Assembly (NCBI GenBank): GCA_037179515.1
Contig: JAXCGZ010011675.1
Span: 10,001 to 74,000 of the forward strand
Direction: 5' to 3'
Source of the DNA: Halocaridina rubra
Lineage: Eukaryota; Arthropoda; Malacostraca; Decapoda; Atyidae
Length of the DNA: 64,000 nucleotides
The notes under the pieces were generated by a model. That model was not told the origin of the DNA. It worked only from the letters and a program-made list of their open reading frames with translations, and did not search any database. Of this stretch, positions 23,955 to 35,845 are shown one piece after another (position 1 is the first letter of the stretch; the number at the start of each line of letters is the position of its first letter). Position numbers and translations under genes: made by a program.

Positions 23955-25102
23955 CAGGGAGTCCTCATATAACGTCAGGGTTACATTCCTGATAGGCGAC
24001 TTAAGTCAAAATTGATGGAAGTCGGAATTCACTTATATTCGAACCTGGGTCCCTTAATTTGTATTTTTTTAAGGGGACCCTATGTTCCTAATTGTTCTTA
24101 AAAAATTACTAAACCTAATCTTCATACTATTCCGAAATTAAAATTAACATACTATACAGGTACTATTCAGTATAAATGTACTGTACAGTATAATAAAACA
24201 TATACATAAAAATATCTGCACTATATTAAACTTCATTACCTGTACTGTGTTACTGTATAGTACAAAACTGTAAATAGTACCTGTACAGTATACTGTACTC
24301 ATGTGTGTGCTTACATAGGGAGGGAGAGACTTGCTTATCAGGAGAAAGCTTGCTATGTCAGCTGCTGACGAGATAGGGGCAGGCAGGTGAGTCAGGAAAG
24401 CAACAGAACAATCAATGCATAATCTATAGAAAATAAAACTATAAGACGTAAAACACACATAAACATAAAAAATATTACACTAGTATCTCATTTTTTATCA
24501 AGTTAATGGCTTTATTTATTTATTTTTATATATACAATTGGTTATATTGAAAATTATATTGAATATAAATATAAAAAATACAGGTCTATAGTTTTTCTTT
24601 TTAAGCCATTCTTCTTTTTTAAATAGAGGTACCATATCTGCCAATTTCCACTCCTTTTTTACCAATCCTAATTTTATTAAATTATAGAATAGTGCAGTTA
24701 GTGGACAACTAAGCTCTGCCTTGTCCTTCTTTAATACTCTAGCATAAATTTCATCAGGTCCTAGAGATTTATGAGTCTTTGAATTATCTATTTCTTTTAT
24801 TCCATCCTTCCTTGTAGTGTTTATTATACTAAGTATATTATAAGGGCACTCTGTGTATATGTATTCTACTTCTGGAATATATTCACAATTTTCATTGGTA
24901 AATACTGATGAGAAATATTAATTTAAACATGTACACATCTCTTTATCATCATCTGTGAAATGAACATTGGCTACTCCAACTGGTCCAACTTTTAACCCCT
25001 AGAGGACCAGAAAGGAAGGGTAAGAGGAACTAGATTTTTTTTTTTTTTTTTTTTTTTAGCCTTTGTCGTAAACTCGAAATAACATTATATGAGGGCTCCC
25101 TG
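23955..25102. mobile_element. Tigger-type repeat with inverted ends, carrying an RT fragment
   Basis: The left end is CAGGGAGTCCTCATATAACGT. Near the right end, the complement of 25068-25102 reads CAGGGAGCCCTCATATAATGT, an inverted terminus. The first 530 bp match 2884-3420. The interior includes the sequence AAGTTAATGGCTTTATTTA, also seen at about 35515. A LINE reverse transcriptase fragment fills 24560-25010. The element disrupts LINE-A copy 1 at 23953. A clean TA duplication is not visible. Confidence 0.6.
24560..25010 (-). pseudogene. CR1-like RT fragment, different from LINE-A
   Basis: On the minus strand, from about 24990 downwards, one can read VHFTDDDKEMCTCLN, then YFSSVFTNENCEYIPEVE, SLGPDEIYARVLKKDKAEL, LIKLGLVKKEWKLADMVPLF and NYRPV. 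This is the N-terminal RT region of a CR1-type LINE (compare the FQSVFTVEN and ATGPDDIS blocks of LINE-A), but the residues differ enough to be another family. An in-frame stop follows the CLN block. The fragment ends where the shared Tigger-type sequence resumes. Confidence 0.7.
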
Positions 25103-25517
<415 letters not shown>

Positions 25518-26560
25518 CCCCCCGTCGAGCAGTAGCAGCTGCCGAAACCAAGCCCCACATGGGCGTATTACATCTTCGGAACATGCACTCCCTCCAGTAA
25601 GCAGAGATGAATCGGTGCTTGCATCAGTATCCCCTTTTGCGTCCTGACCTGTACCCGACGAGCTATCCAGTCGTTGACAAGCTGACGGTGGAGTCTCTGC
25701 TACCAACGCTGTTAGTGATAAGGGCGATTGTAGCTCCATTTCTTCAATGTCTCTTGTCGGCAGAGTGTTTTCCGGAGGCCAAAACTTCCTTGGGTAGCCT
25801 AGGAAGTCCAGCCCATTGGTACACCTGCTCATCACCATCATGGCATGGGTCAAAAGGCCCTGCTATACGTTGTCTGCTGGGTCATGTGCCGAGTGCACGT
25901 GATGCCATTGTTGGATCGATGCCCGACGCTGTATTGCTGCCGCCCTGTTAGTGACGTAGGCCTTGAAACACCTGCTAGGATTGCAGATGTGATGCAGCAC
26001 GAGCATGCTGTCCATCTAATACACGACGTCGAAAAGCTTGACCACTAGTTCATTGGCGATGATGGCTGTTACTTCGGCTGCTAGCTTGGCGGCACACAAC
26101 TCCAACCTAGGTATACCCTTTCCCTTGAAAGGGAAGAAAGGTGTCTACCTAGAATGAAGGACACACTTACCCTGTCCTCAGTGACACTGGAGTGCAGGTA
26201 GCTGGCGATGCCATACGCCGACTGGGACGCGTTAGTGAATCGTAAATCGTTCATCCATTCCTTCCAATCCCGCTAACCTTGCTCGCTGATAGGTTCGTTC
26301 CATCCCTTACCAGTCCGGCACTCTTCCTGGAAGATGATCTTGGCATGGATTACGAAAGGCGCCAGTATTTCAAGAGGGTCGTAGACGATGCTGAAAGTTG
26401 TCAATATGCTTCGTCCAGTGAACGCACAATCTTTGAACTCCACTCGTATCACAAACTCGTCCTTCACTTGGTCCCATATCACTCCCAGTGCCCTTCCTTC
26501 CGGTTATGCAGCAGTTAGTATTTCAGACCTTGTCCTGCACTCTCCCTCCTTCACAAGTAC
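25518..26560 (-). pseudogene. BEL/Pao polyprotein fragment (RT end, RNase H, linker)
   Basis: Minus-strand frame 26273-26482 has IWDQVKDEFVIRVEFKD and RSILTTFSIVYDPLEILAP followed by KGWNEPISEQG, matching the conserved end of BEL/Pao reverse transcriptase, where a SxYDPLGFLAPF-type block and a GWDEPIP-type block occur. It continues with RFTNASQSAYGIASYLHSS (RNase H start, catalytic D replaced by N) near 26220 and NGLDFLGYPRKFWPPENTLP in frame 25455-25853, the linker between RNase H and integrase. The integrase itself is missing before the putative polypurine tract at 25518. Frames are broken by stops. Confidence 0.7.
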
Positions 26561-27365
26561 TTGAATAGGCTCCTTAAATATTATCTCCCTCTAGCCGTTA
26601 ACACTCCCCCCATTGCAATAATTAACCCTTAGGTCTGCTGAGACCTTCAACACAACCCACAGCAATGTTCAATCATTAATCACTATGTTTCAACATAGTG
26701 ATTCACCTTTGTTGCCGCCGGCACACTTTCTACAATGCCGTATTTGTCTGTTCTTCCATACACCAGCTCTCAGGTGATCCTCTGTCTATCAGAATTCTTA
26801 TAGTATGCCTTACCTGGGCTGAAATTCATCTCTTTATTAGCCGCTGAAATGTATTATTATGTGAGATATTGTTGAAATTTTGCGTTTCACTCTGTAGACT
26901 TTTGCGTCTATTCTCGATCCTTTCTCATATGTTTGTCCCAGTATATTTCATTCACGGTCGCTCACTACTCTGACTCATTAGGCTGATTACTTTGTCACCA
27001 TAGTCTCTCCACTGTGACGTAGCCTAGCGGTCATCTCCTCAGCATCTGGTCTTCATCATCTATCTCTAGGCCTTACGCAAACTGTTGACGCCTCTAAGGC
27101 AGTCAAGTTTATTGTTAGGTGATAAAGGAAAGGGCCATATCGCACATTCGTCTTTATAGGTACGGTTTGCCTAGAAGCCAAAAACAACAACTATTAATCA
27201 TTGAATACATTATACAATTCTACATCACACAAGCGTATTTAGTTAATGTCATCATCCTTACTCTCTATCATTTTATGCTACATGTTATTTCCTACAAGTT
27301 AATGCAGTTAGCTTCTCATAACTTACTTAATTGAGGCCCAGAATGAATCCTCTGAATATTATGTC
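26561..27365. other. Unassigned stretch beside the BEL/Pao remnant
   Basis: No clean frame. A second AACACTCCCCCCATTG occurs at 26599, echoing the AACACTCCCCCC at 25512, so another LTR/polypurine border may lie there. Minus-strand text near 26760 (ITWELVYGRTDKYG across stops) may be a polyprotein relic that I cannot place. Confidence 0.3.
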
Positions 27366-27538
27366 TGCTCTCGAATCCAGTCAGTCTCTGTCTGCCTCTT
27401 CTCTCATGGTGTATGTCAGTGTATCGCTTATGCTTACTAAGCTAGAACAAGGGCTTGTAATGTCTATCCTGACACTCCGTGGTGCCCTCTCTCTCTCTCT
27501 CTCTCTCTCTGTATATACATATATATACGTATGTTGCT

Positions 27539-27625
<87 letters not shown>

Positions 27626-27630
27626 CGCCA
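27366..27630 (-). repeat. LTR-like repeat, right copy, with long (CT)n
   Basis: Partner of 25314-25517 in the same orientation, about 95% alike outside the microsatellites. The pair is placed as LTRs should be around the BEL/Pao fragment. The (CT)n at 27541-27623 is much longer than in the left copy. Confidence 0.5.
27486..27623. repeat. (CT)n microsatellite, two blocks
   Basis: CT dinucleotides at about 27486-27511 and 27541-27623, separated by GTATATACATATATATACG-type sequence. The Ser-Leu and Arg-Glu frames across it are artefacts. Confidence 0.95.
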
Positions 27631-27663
27631 TAAGTGCATGTATGTATACTCTTACACCTAGTA

Positions 27664-29026
27664 CAGTGATCCCCCACTGGATCACGTTTCTTGGTTCGCG
27701 TTTTCACTGTACCACTTTTTTTTTTTTTTTTGGCAAATTATTATATTATTTTTTGGGTATACGCAAAAATATTAAAATATTGAAAAAATTAAAATTTTCA
27801 GTATTTTCATTTTTTTATTGAAAAAAAATTTCATTATTTAATTGATTAAAAATGCAAAGGGTGTTTTTTTAACAGTACAGGGAGGGTTTATGCAGTATGT
27901 AAACGTAAAAATAATTGTAAAATACCTATGTACATGAGTATGTCATGTAATTACCACTTCATTCACCGTAATTTTATCTATCACTTTCATATAAATTTAC
28001 ATTGCATGCTGTTATTTATAAAGTAAAGGGTGTTTTTTAACAGTGCAGGGAGAGTTTATACAGTATGTAAACATAAAAATAATTGTAAAATACCTATGTA
28101 CATGAGTATGTCACGTCATCATCACCTCATTCATGGTAAGTTTTCCTATCACTTTCATATAAATTTACGTAGCATGCTGTTATTTATAAAGTAAAGGATG
28201 TTGTTTTAACAGTGCAGGGAGGGTTTATACAGTACGTAAACGTAAAAATAATTGTAAAATACCTATGTATATGAGTATGTCACATCATCATCACCTCATT
28301 GAAGGTAAGTTTTCCTATCACTTTCATAAAAATTTACGTTGCTTGCTGTTATTTATAAAGTGAAGGGTGTTTTTTTAACATTGTAGGGAGGGTTTATACA
28401 GTACGTAAACGTAAAAATAATTATAAAATACCTATGTACATGAGTATGTCACGTCATCATCACCTCATTCATGGTAAGTTTTCCTATCACTTTCATATAA
28501 ATTTACGTTGCATGCTGTTATTTATAAAGTAAAGGGTGTTTTTTTAACATTGTAGGGAGGGTTTATACAGTACATAAACGTAAAAATAATTGTAAAATAC
28601 CTATGTATATGAGTATGTCACGTCATCATCACCTCATTCACGGTAAATTTTCCTATCACTTTCATAAAAATTTACGTTGCTTGCTGTTATTTATTAAGTA
28701 AAGGGTGTTTTTTTAACAGTGCAGGGAGGGTTTTTACAGTACGTAAATGTAAAAATAATTGTAAAATACCTATGTACATGAGTATGTCATGTAATTACCA
28801 CTTCATTCACCGTAATTTTATATATCACTTTCATATAAATTTACGTTGCATGCTGTTATTTATGAAGTGAAGGGTGGTTTTTTAACAGTACAGAGAGGGT
28901 TTATACAGTGTAAACGTAAAAATAAAATAAAATATCTATGTACATATAGGCTGATCCTACTTCGCGGTTTTGCTGTCTCGCACCGGGTCCCAGAACCGAA
29001 CTACCGCAATAAGGGGGGGATCACTG
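27664..29026. mobile_element. Non-autonomous Tigger/pogo-like element with TA duplication
   Basis: It begins CAGTGATCCCCC at 27664 and ends GGGGGGATCACTG at 29026, a terminal inverted repeat, with TA on both sides (27662-27663 and 29027-29028). The subterminal parts TTGGTTCGCG and CCAGAACCGAACTACCGC are also roughly complementary. It has no coding frame; most of the body is a tandem array. The TA duplication and CAGTGATCC-type ends fit the Tc1/mariner-pogo superfamily. Confidence 0.82.
27855..28960. repeat. 168-bp tandem repeat, seven units, inside the element
   Basis: The block AGGGAGGGTTTATACAGTA recurs near 27879, 28048, 28216, 28384, 28553, 28722 and 28891. Each unit also has TAAAATACCTATGTACATGAG, TATCACTTTCATATAAATTT and CTGTTATTTATAAAGTAAA. 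Units are about 90-95% alike; the last one is shortened. Confidence 0.93.
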
Positions 29027-29794
29027 TATTTATACCTACTCATTTATATTAAGTATACACTTATATTCGTATGTATAATGTATAGTTCATTCTGAGGCCT
29101 AGTTGTAGGAGAGAGAGGGAAATCTGATACACCAAGGTTTGACCACAAATATGTCACCCCCTCTGGTTTTCCCTTGCCTGTGCTGTACTAACAAAACCTT
29201 TATGTGTAAGTGTTTCCTCTCCCCTTTTCCAGCCTATATAGAGGAAACCTTAGCCCTAGTACCAGGGACCCCATCAAACAAGGGGTGTTTGGTGAGATTA
29301 AAAAAACACAGGTAGATGCTCTCTTGGGGCACTACGAGACACTCAAGTAGAAAAACATGGTAGAGACATGTGGATCAAAAGATACTCGAGTTTAATTCAG
29401 AATCCCAAGATTGCTGACGACATTTGGGTTTTCCGGATAGATGAGTACAGATTTAACTTATTTCTAACAATATTTTTAACTTCGTATGAGGGACAGAATG
29501 AGCTCAATTAATAGAACACTCATAGGTAGAATTTATGTTGGAAAGTTTATTATTCTGTATGAGAAAGTTTTAATGTAAGGTGAGGAGAGTTTATTTAATA
29601 ATTCACATATCAGCAGTTCACAAACCCCCTTATAAAATATTTGCATGAATGCTTATGCATGTAATATTAATTATATTTTATTGGTAGAGGATTTAATTTT
29701 GAGATCATTTGTAGGCCTCTAACAAAGCCGTGTCAGAATTTCCGAATTTAGGGGGTTATAAGATCGAAGTGTAATAACACATAGGAAATCCTCC

Positions 29795-29796
<2 letters not shown>
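29027..29796. other. Unassigned spacer
   Basis: AT-rich sequence without open frames, repeats or homology to other parts of the window that I can see. Confidence 0.5.

Positions 29797-29881
<85 letters not shown>
29797..29881. repeat. (TA)n microsatellite
   Basis: About 85 bp of AT dinucleotides. Confidence 0.95.
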
Positions 29882-29884
<3 letters not shown>

Positions 29885-29896
29885 ATTTATATATAT

Positions 29897-30100
29897 ACAG
29901 GGAGTCATCATATAACGTCATTTAGAGTAACGTCGTTTCAATTTTACGACAAAGGCCAAAAAATAATTAATAAATTGATTTCTGGACCTACCTAGCTGGT
30001 GCAGTTAATTCAAATCATTCGCCAAAAGAGTTTGTGAGAGCGGTGAAAGAATACACAGCTAGGAGCACTGCTGTATTCATATTTATCAAGTAAATGGCTT
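29897..30100. mobile_element. Tigger-type element, left part
   Basis: It starts after TA with CAGGGAGTCATCATATAACG and continues ACGACAAAGGCCAAAAAATAA. Its inner end TATTTATCAAGTAAATGGC reappears at 35508 beyond the Copia element. The original element therefore spanned the (TA)n tract now split by Copia. Confidence 0.6.
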
Positions 30101-30487
<387 letters not shown>

Positions 30488-30514
<27 letters not shown>

Positions 30515-31324
30515 GGTTATGGGCCCAGCCTTAGTGCTAGATTATTATTTGATGGTGATGAGTCGAAATATGAGCTTTGGGAAGTTAAATTTCTCGGTTA
30601 CATGAGACGTCTGAAGTTATTGGATGTCCTGACCGGCACCGGAACCCCTGATGCAGGGGAGAATGCTAATGCATTTGCTGAGCTTGTTCAACTTTTAGAT
30701 GACCGAAGCCTTAATTTAGTGATAAGAGAGGTGAAAGACAACGGTCGTAAGGCACTGGAAATACTCCGTGGTCATTATATGGGCACAGGTAAGCCGAGAG
30801 TTATTTGTCTGTATACTGAGCTTACGTTATTGAAGAAAGTAGCCGATGAAAGCGTCACCGATTATGTCATTCGCGCTGAGACTGCTGCTAATTCATTAAA
30901 ACAGGCAGGTGAGACTGTTAGTGATAGCCTCCTTACTGCAATGGTGCTTAAAGGCCTTCCTTCAAATTTTAAGACTTTTTCTACTGTAATTACACAGAGA
31001 GATACTCCAATGAGTTTTTCTGAGTTTAAAATTGCTTTAAGAAACTTTGAAGAGACTGAAAAGGCACATGACACTTTTGATAGTGACGATAATGTTATGA
31101 AAGTAACCCATAAAGGTAACCAAGGTAGGGCTAGTGCAGGAAATTTTACCCCTACTTGTTATACTTGTGGAAGTTTAGGACATAAATCTCCTGATTGTAA
31201 GAATAAAAGTGAGAAGAATAAAGGAAAATATAGATTTAGTAAGAAGTGGTGCCATAAATGCAGATCTCGAACTCATAACCTAGTGAATGTAGGAAAAATC
31301 CCCCTAATTCAACAAAATCCATGA
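30488..31324 (+). CDS. gag: Copia Gag
   Basis: It forms the particle that packages element RNA. From the ATG at 30488 the frame gives about 278 aa (an upstream in-frame ATG at 30401 also lies in the LTR). Features are a Copia-type Gag core (LLFDGDESKYELWEVKFLGY, VADESVTDYVIRAETAANSL, MVLKGLPSNFKTF) and a CCHC zinc knuckle CYTCGSLGHKSPDC near the C-terminus. A second knuckle starts (CHKCRSRTH) but its last Cys is lost: only 11 bases (31277-31287) lie between the His codon and the TGT that would complete the H-X4-C spacing, implying a 1-base deletion. The frame then ends in TGA at 31322, overlapping the ATG of pol. The first codons lie in the LTR and the primer site is translated. Confidence 0.9.
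30515..30529 (+). promoter_or_regulatory. Primer binding site matching initiator-Met tRNA anticodon arm
   Basis: The 15 bases right after the LTR read GGTTATGGGCCCAGC. Their complement, GCTGGGCCCATAACC, is the conserved anticodon stem-loop (CAT anticodon) of animal initiator methionine tRNA. This is the arrangement known for Drosophila copia, which is primed by a 5' half of that tRNA rather than by its 3' CCA end. Confidence 0.82.
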
Positions 31325-34074
31325 GTGCTGAAGATAATGTTACAGATACCGAACGGCCTCATTCGTTCCTTTTTAAAGCCAGTGCGAGTGAAGATATTTT
31401 TGAATATGATAATTGTAATAATGCTGTTAGGCATAATATTGATAATAATTTAATGGTTGACTGTGGTGCTACATCTCATATAATAAAAGATGGTTCAAAG
31501 TTTGTGAAATTTGACAGTGATTTTAATCCTTCTAATCATTGTATTGAGTTGGCTGACGGAAATCGAACAAATGGCGTTGCGCGTGGTCGTGGATCCGCAA
31601 ATGTGTTGTTGTATGATGTCAATGGTAATCCATGTAAAGTTTTGCTAGAAAATGCCTTATATGTTCCTTCCTATAAACAAAATATGTTTTCTGTGTATGC
31701 GGCCAATGAAAAAGGTGCTTCTGTCAACTTTTATCCCAAATGTGCTGAGCTAAGGGCTCCAGATGGCACTGTATTTCCTCTAAGAAAAGAGGGAAAATTG
31801 TATTTTCTCAATAATGTAAAAGAAAGTGAAAATGTTTCTCACTCCCTATTTGAGTGGCACAAAATAATGGGCCATTGCAACTTTAGAGATTTATTGAAGC
31901 TAGAAAATGTTGTAGATGGAATGAAAATATCTCCTAAAGAAAAATCTGATTGTGAAGTGTGTGCTATCGGAAAAATGTCCCAGTATAGAAACAAGGAAGC
32001 CGACAAGCGTGCTACTAGTAGGCTCAAGTCAGTATATTGCGACTTAGCAGGGCCTATTGAACCAGCTGCAAGAGAAGGTTTTAAATATTCCATTTCATTC
32101 GTCGACGACTACACTGGTATAATAATGGTATACTTTCTTAAAAGTAAATCTGACACATTAGCTGCAACTGAGAGGTTCTTGGCTGATAGTTCCCCATATG
32201 GGAAAGTAAAATGCATACGGACGGACAATGGGACGGAGTTCACAGCAAAGAGTTTTAAATCCTTACTTTTGAAAAACTCTATCAAACACGAGTTCACAGC
32301 TCCATATTCCCCACATCAAAATGGGACGGTCGAGAGATCTTGGCGGTCTCTTTACGACATGGCTAGGTGCATACTCTTAAATGCAAATTTGCCCAAAAGT
32401 CTATGGACTTATGCTGTTAGAGCTTCTGCTTATATCCGGAACCGTTGCTATAACCCAAGAACTGGAAAGACACCCTATGAGTTATTCACTGACAGAAAAC
32501 CTAATCTGAAAGATATGCATATTTTCGGAACTGTATGTTATTCCTATGTGCAAGAGAAAAAGAAATTGGACCCTCGTAGTGAAAGAGGAATATTTTTGGG
32601 ATATGATGGACAAAGTCCAGCCTATTTGGTGTATTTCCCAAATAAAAATAATGTCAGAAGGGTACGTTGTGTCAAATTCACCGATAAATTTCAACATGAA
32701 GTAGAAAATCCAGTGGTTGAAAATCGCCACGTAACCCACAAAGAACCCATTTCCTTGGAAACCTTACCAATGCCACCGACATCAAACTCCGATGATCCAA
32801 CCTCGATGGAAGATGACGACGATCCCGTGGGCAGTGGAAAAGGTCAAGATGAAGTCAATCCTGTGAGTGGCGGCAGAAGTGGTAATGACAAAATCGACGA
32901 GGATGTGAAGGCAAGACGACGATATCCTACTAGGGAACGTACTGTTCCTACATATTTGGGAGAATACATCACTGACTTTGATGATTCTTTCACAGTAAAT
33001 GATTCAAGTGCTGCTAAATATTCTGTTGATTTTTGTTACAGTATGGTAGATATACCCAGAACATATCATGATGCAATATCCTCCCCAGATTCTTCTAAAT
33101 GGGTTAATGCTATGCAAGAAGAAATTAATTCTTTAAATGAAAATGACACTTACGAGTTAACACAACTGCCTGAAGGCAGATGTGCAGTGGGGGGTAGATG
33201 GGTGTATACTGTGAAATCATGTCTTAATAATGTTGAAATATATAAGGCTCGCTATGTAGCGAAAGGTTATTCCCAAGTGCGTGATTTAGATTATCATGAA
33301 ACCTTTTCACCTACTGCCAGAATCACTTCAATTCGTATGTTATTACAACTGGCAATGCAAGACAATTTAATTGTTAATCAAATGGATGTAAGTAGTACAT
33401 ATCTTAATGCTCCTATTGACAGTGAAATTCACATTGACCAACCTGAAGGGTTTGTAAAGTTTGATGAAAAGGGTAACAAACTGTTCTTAAAATTGAAGAA
33501 ATCCATTTACGGTCTTAAACAGAGTGGACGTAACTGGAATGAATTGTTGCACAATTTCCTTGTAGAACAAGATTTTGATATGTCCCTAGCTGATTCTTGT
33601 GTTTATTCCAAGAAAGTAGGTAATTCAAAGATTATCATAATTATCTGGGTTGATGACATAATCATTGCTGCTAGTAATGAAATTTTGCTCAATGCTACCA
33701 AAAGTTCTCTTTGCCATAATTTTAAAATGAAAGACTTTGATAATATTTCATGGTTTTTAGGTATTGAATTCAAACATGATTCTGAGAAGTTTGTGATGGT
33801 ACAGTCAAGGTACATTGAGAAACTGTTGAATAGGTTCAATATGACAGATTGCAAACCAAAAGCCACTCCTTGTGATTTGAGTGTATGTAAAGTCATAGAT
33901 AACCATTCTGAGAAATTACCCGATTCAAGACTGTATAGAGAGATGGTTGGCAGTCTTATATATCTTATGACCTGTACGCGTCCTGATCTTTGTTACATTG
34001 TAACTATATTGTCTCAAAATATGAATAATCCAACAAAAGCTCACTTAAATATGGCTAGGCATGTTCTAAGGTAA
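31321..34074 (+). CDS. pol: Copia Pol: protease, integrase, reverse transcriptase
   Basis: A frame of 917 aa. Protease: MVDCGATSH (D at about residue 47). GAG-pre-integrase zinc domain: WHKIMGH...CEVCAIGK (about 178-216). Integrase: YCDLAGP, RTDNGTEF and NGTVERSWRSL (about 239, 300, 335) supply D, D and E. RT starts near WVNAMQEEINSL (594), with YKARYVAKGYSQ, NQMDVSSTYLNAPID (688) and the catalytic WVDDIII (776). The first ATG overlaps the gag stop (ATGA), but coding homology runs upstream of it, so gag and pol were probably one frame. An in-frame TAA at 34072, just after HVLR, cuts off RNase H. Confidence 0.95.
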   Translation: MSAEDNVTDTERPHSFLFKASASEDIFEYDNCNNAVRHNIDNNLMVDCGATSHIIKDGSKFVKFDSDFNPSNHCIELADGNRTNGVARGRGSANVLLYDVNGNPCKVLLENALYVPSYKQNMFSVYAANEKGASVNFYPKCAELRAPDGTVFPLRKEGKLYFLNNVKESENVSHSLFEWHKIMGHCNFRDLLKLENVVDGMKISPKEKSDCEVCAIGKMSQYRNKEADKRATSRLKSVYCDLAGPIEPAAREGFKYSISFVDDYTGIIMVYFLKSKSDTLAATERFLADSSPYGKVKCIRTDNGTEFTAKSFKSLLLKNSIKHEFTAPYSPHQNGTVERSWRSLYDMARCILLNANLPKSLWTYAVRASAYIRNRCYNPRTGKTPYELFTDRKPNLKDMHIFGTVCYSYVQEKKKLDPRSERGIFLGYDGQSPAYLVYFPNKNNVRRVRCVKFTDKFQHEVENPVVENRHVTHKEPISLETLPMPPTSNSDDPTSMEDDDDPVGSGKGQDEVNPVSGGRSGNDKIDEDVKARRRYPTRERTVPTYLGEYITDFDDSFTVNDSSAAKYSVDFCYSMVDIPRTYHDAISSPDSSKWVNAMQEEINSLNENDTYELTQLPEGRCAVGGRWVYTVKSCLNNVEIYKARYVAKGYSQVRDLDYHETFSPTARITSIRMLLQLAMQDNLIVNQMDVSSTYLNAPIDSEIHIDQPEGFVKFDEKGNKLFLKLKKSIYGLKQSGRNWNELLHNFLVEQDFDMSLADSCVYSKKVGNSKIIIIIWVDDIIIAASNEILLNATKSSLCHNFKMKDFDNISWFLGIEFKHDSEKFVMVQSRYIEKLLNRFNMTDCKPKATPCDLSVCKVIDNHSEKLPDSRLYREMVGSLIYLMTCTRPDLCYIVTILSQNMNNPTKAHLNMARHVLR

Positions 34075-34620
34075 GGTACTATAAATGTTGGTTTGACTTT
34101 CAAAAAGCAAACTTGTGAAATGCTTAAGCTCCAAGGGTTTTGTGATTCCGACTGGGGTGCGTCATCTGATAGACGCAGTATCTCTGGATATGGCTTTATG
34201 TTATGTGATGATGGTCCTTTGATTTCTTGGAAAAGTCGAAAACAGCAGATTGTAGCCTTATCAACCTGCGAGGCAGAATACGTTTGCTCTAACGTCTGCC
34301 ATCCAGGAAGCTAAGTTTTTAAGTCAGCTTTTGGTGGATATGAATGCTGGTAATAAAACCACTGTAACACTTCATGTAGACAATCAAGGTGCAATATGTC
34401 TGGCTAAAAATCCTGTACACCATCAGCGTACAAAGCATATAGACATTAGATACCATTACATAAGATCTGAAATTCAGAACGGTGCAGTTAAATTAGTTTA
34501 TGTACCTTCAAGCGATAATATCGCAGATATTTTCACAAAGCCAGCAACAAAGGATAAATTAAATAAATTTACTTCCTTGAGGGGCAGCGTATACACCACA
34601 TTATGTGTGTACCATTGTAT
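34075..34620 (+). pseudogene. Copia RNase H, separated by a stop and a frameshift
   Basis: It continues pol in the same frame after the TAA at 34072: GFCDSDWGASSDRRSISGYG (catalytic D), SWKSRKQQIVALSTCEAEY (catalytic E). One extra T in the GTTT at 34282-34285 shifts the frame; the rest (34331-34648) carries LHVDNQGAICLAKNP (third acidic residue), HIDIRYHYIRSEIQNG and SDNIADIFTKP, the usual Copia C-terminus. RNase H removes template RNA during cDNA synthesis, so both lesions should disable this copy unless they are sequence errors. Confidence 0.92.
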
Positions 34621-34980
34621 ATTAATCTTATTTTTTTTTTGTATATAATTTGCAAATACCATTTCTATTTTTCTCTATGTTGTATGTATACATTTTGCAT
34701 TCATTCCAATTATTATTCATATGCATATAATATTTTGCAAATTATAATCTGTTGAATGCCTTATTATTGATTACTAAGAATATGATGTTTTCTAGGAATT
34801 TGCTTCTTTACCTAGCTATGTTCTTTTATAAATTTCTACCATTTTACCTGCTCCATGCCATGTCTAATACTTACATTATAATAATTTACTTGATATTTGC
34901 TGCTCTACTTATGTATCATAATAAGTCATTGATTCCTGTATACTTATATATACATTGTTTGCTAAATATTTGCCACCTTA

Positions 34981-34994
34981 AGTTTAAGTGGGGG
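34981..34994 (+). promoter_or_regulatory. Copia polypurine tract
   Basis: AGTTTAAGTGGGGG lies directly before the 3' LTR. The purine run AAGTGGGGG is where plus-strand DNA synthesis is primed in LTR elements. Confidence 0.75.
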
Positions 34995-35264
34995 TGTTGA
35001 GGGTAAACTTAATCGACAAATATATTTTTCGTAAGTTTACTAATTAGATTAATATTTTTCACAATAATATAATTGGTATATTTTTCATATATATGCCCAG
35101 TACATATTTTCCAAGCTGGCATTTTCTTTTTGTCCATGTCTTAACGTTGTATGATGCTTCATTCGTATAGTAAACAAATAATAACCGGTGACTGTGACTT
35201 TCAATTATATCCCCAAGATTGCTCTTTATCCACCATCATGACTCAAAGTAGTCATACCTCAACA
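34995..35264 (+). repeat. Copia 3' LTR
   Basis: 270 bp, identical to the 5' LTR except at 35155. Confidence 0.96.
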
Positions 35265-35690
<426 letters not shown>

Positions 35691-35696
35691 CTCCTT

Positions 35697-35845
35697 AGAT
35701 AGATAGATAGATAACTTTATTGTCAAATTGCAGTACACTGAATACAAAATTAAATTATTTGTGGCACTGAGCCCCCTACTACAATCAAGATAAAGATAAT
35801 ATAAGATGGTATAAAAACTTGGCCGCACTAACATATAGGCTACAT
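35697..35845 (-). mobile_element. LINE or SINE 3' end with (GATA)n tail
   Basis: AGATAGATAGATAGATA is followed by AACTTTATTGTCAAATTGC. In minus orientation this is an AATAAAG signal followed by a (TATC)n tail, a common end of CR1-like retroposons. The family is unknown. Confidence 0.45.

Noticed and set aside
27855..28960. 168-bp periodic repeats as an array with spacers
   Set aside because: The whole unit is conserved, so there are no variable spacers.
29100..29780. Possible host exon near 29.1-29.7 kb
   Set aside because: No open frame with coding character and no splice-site pattern that I could support.
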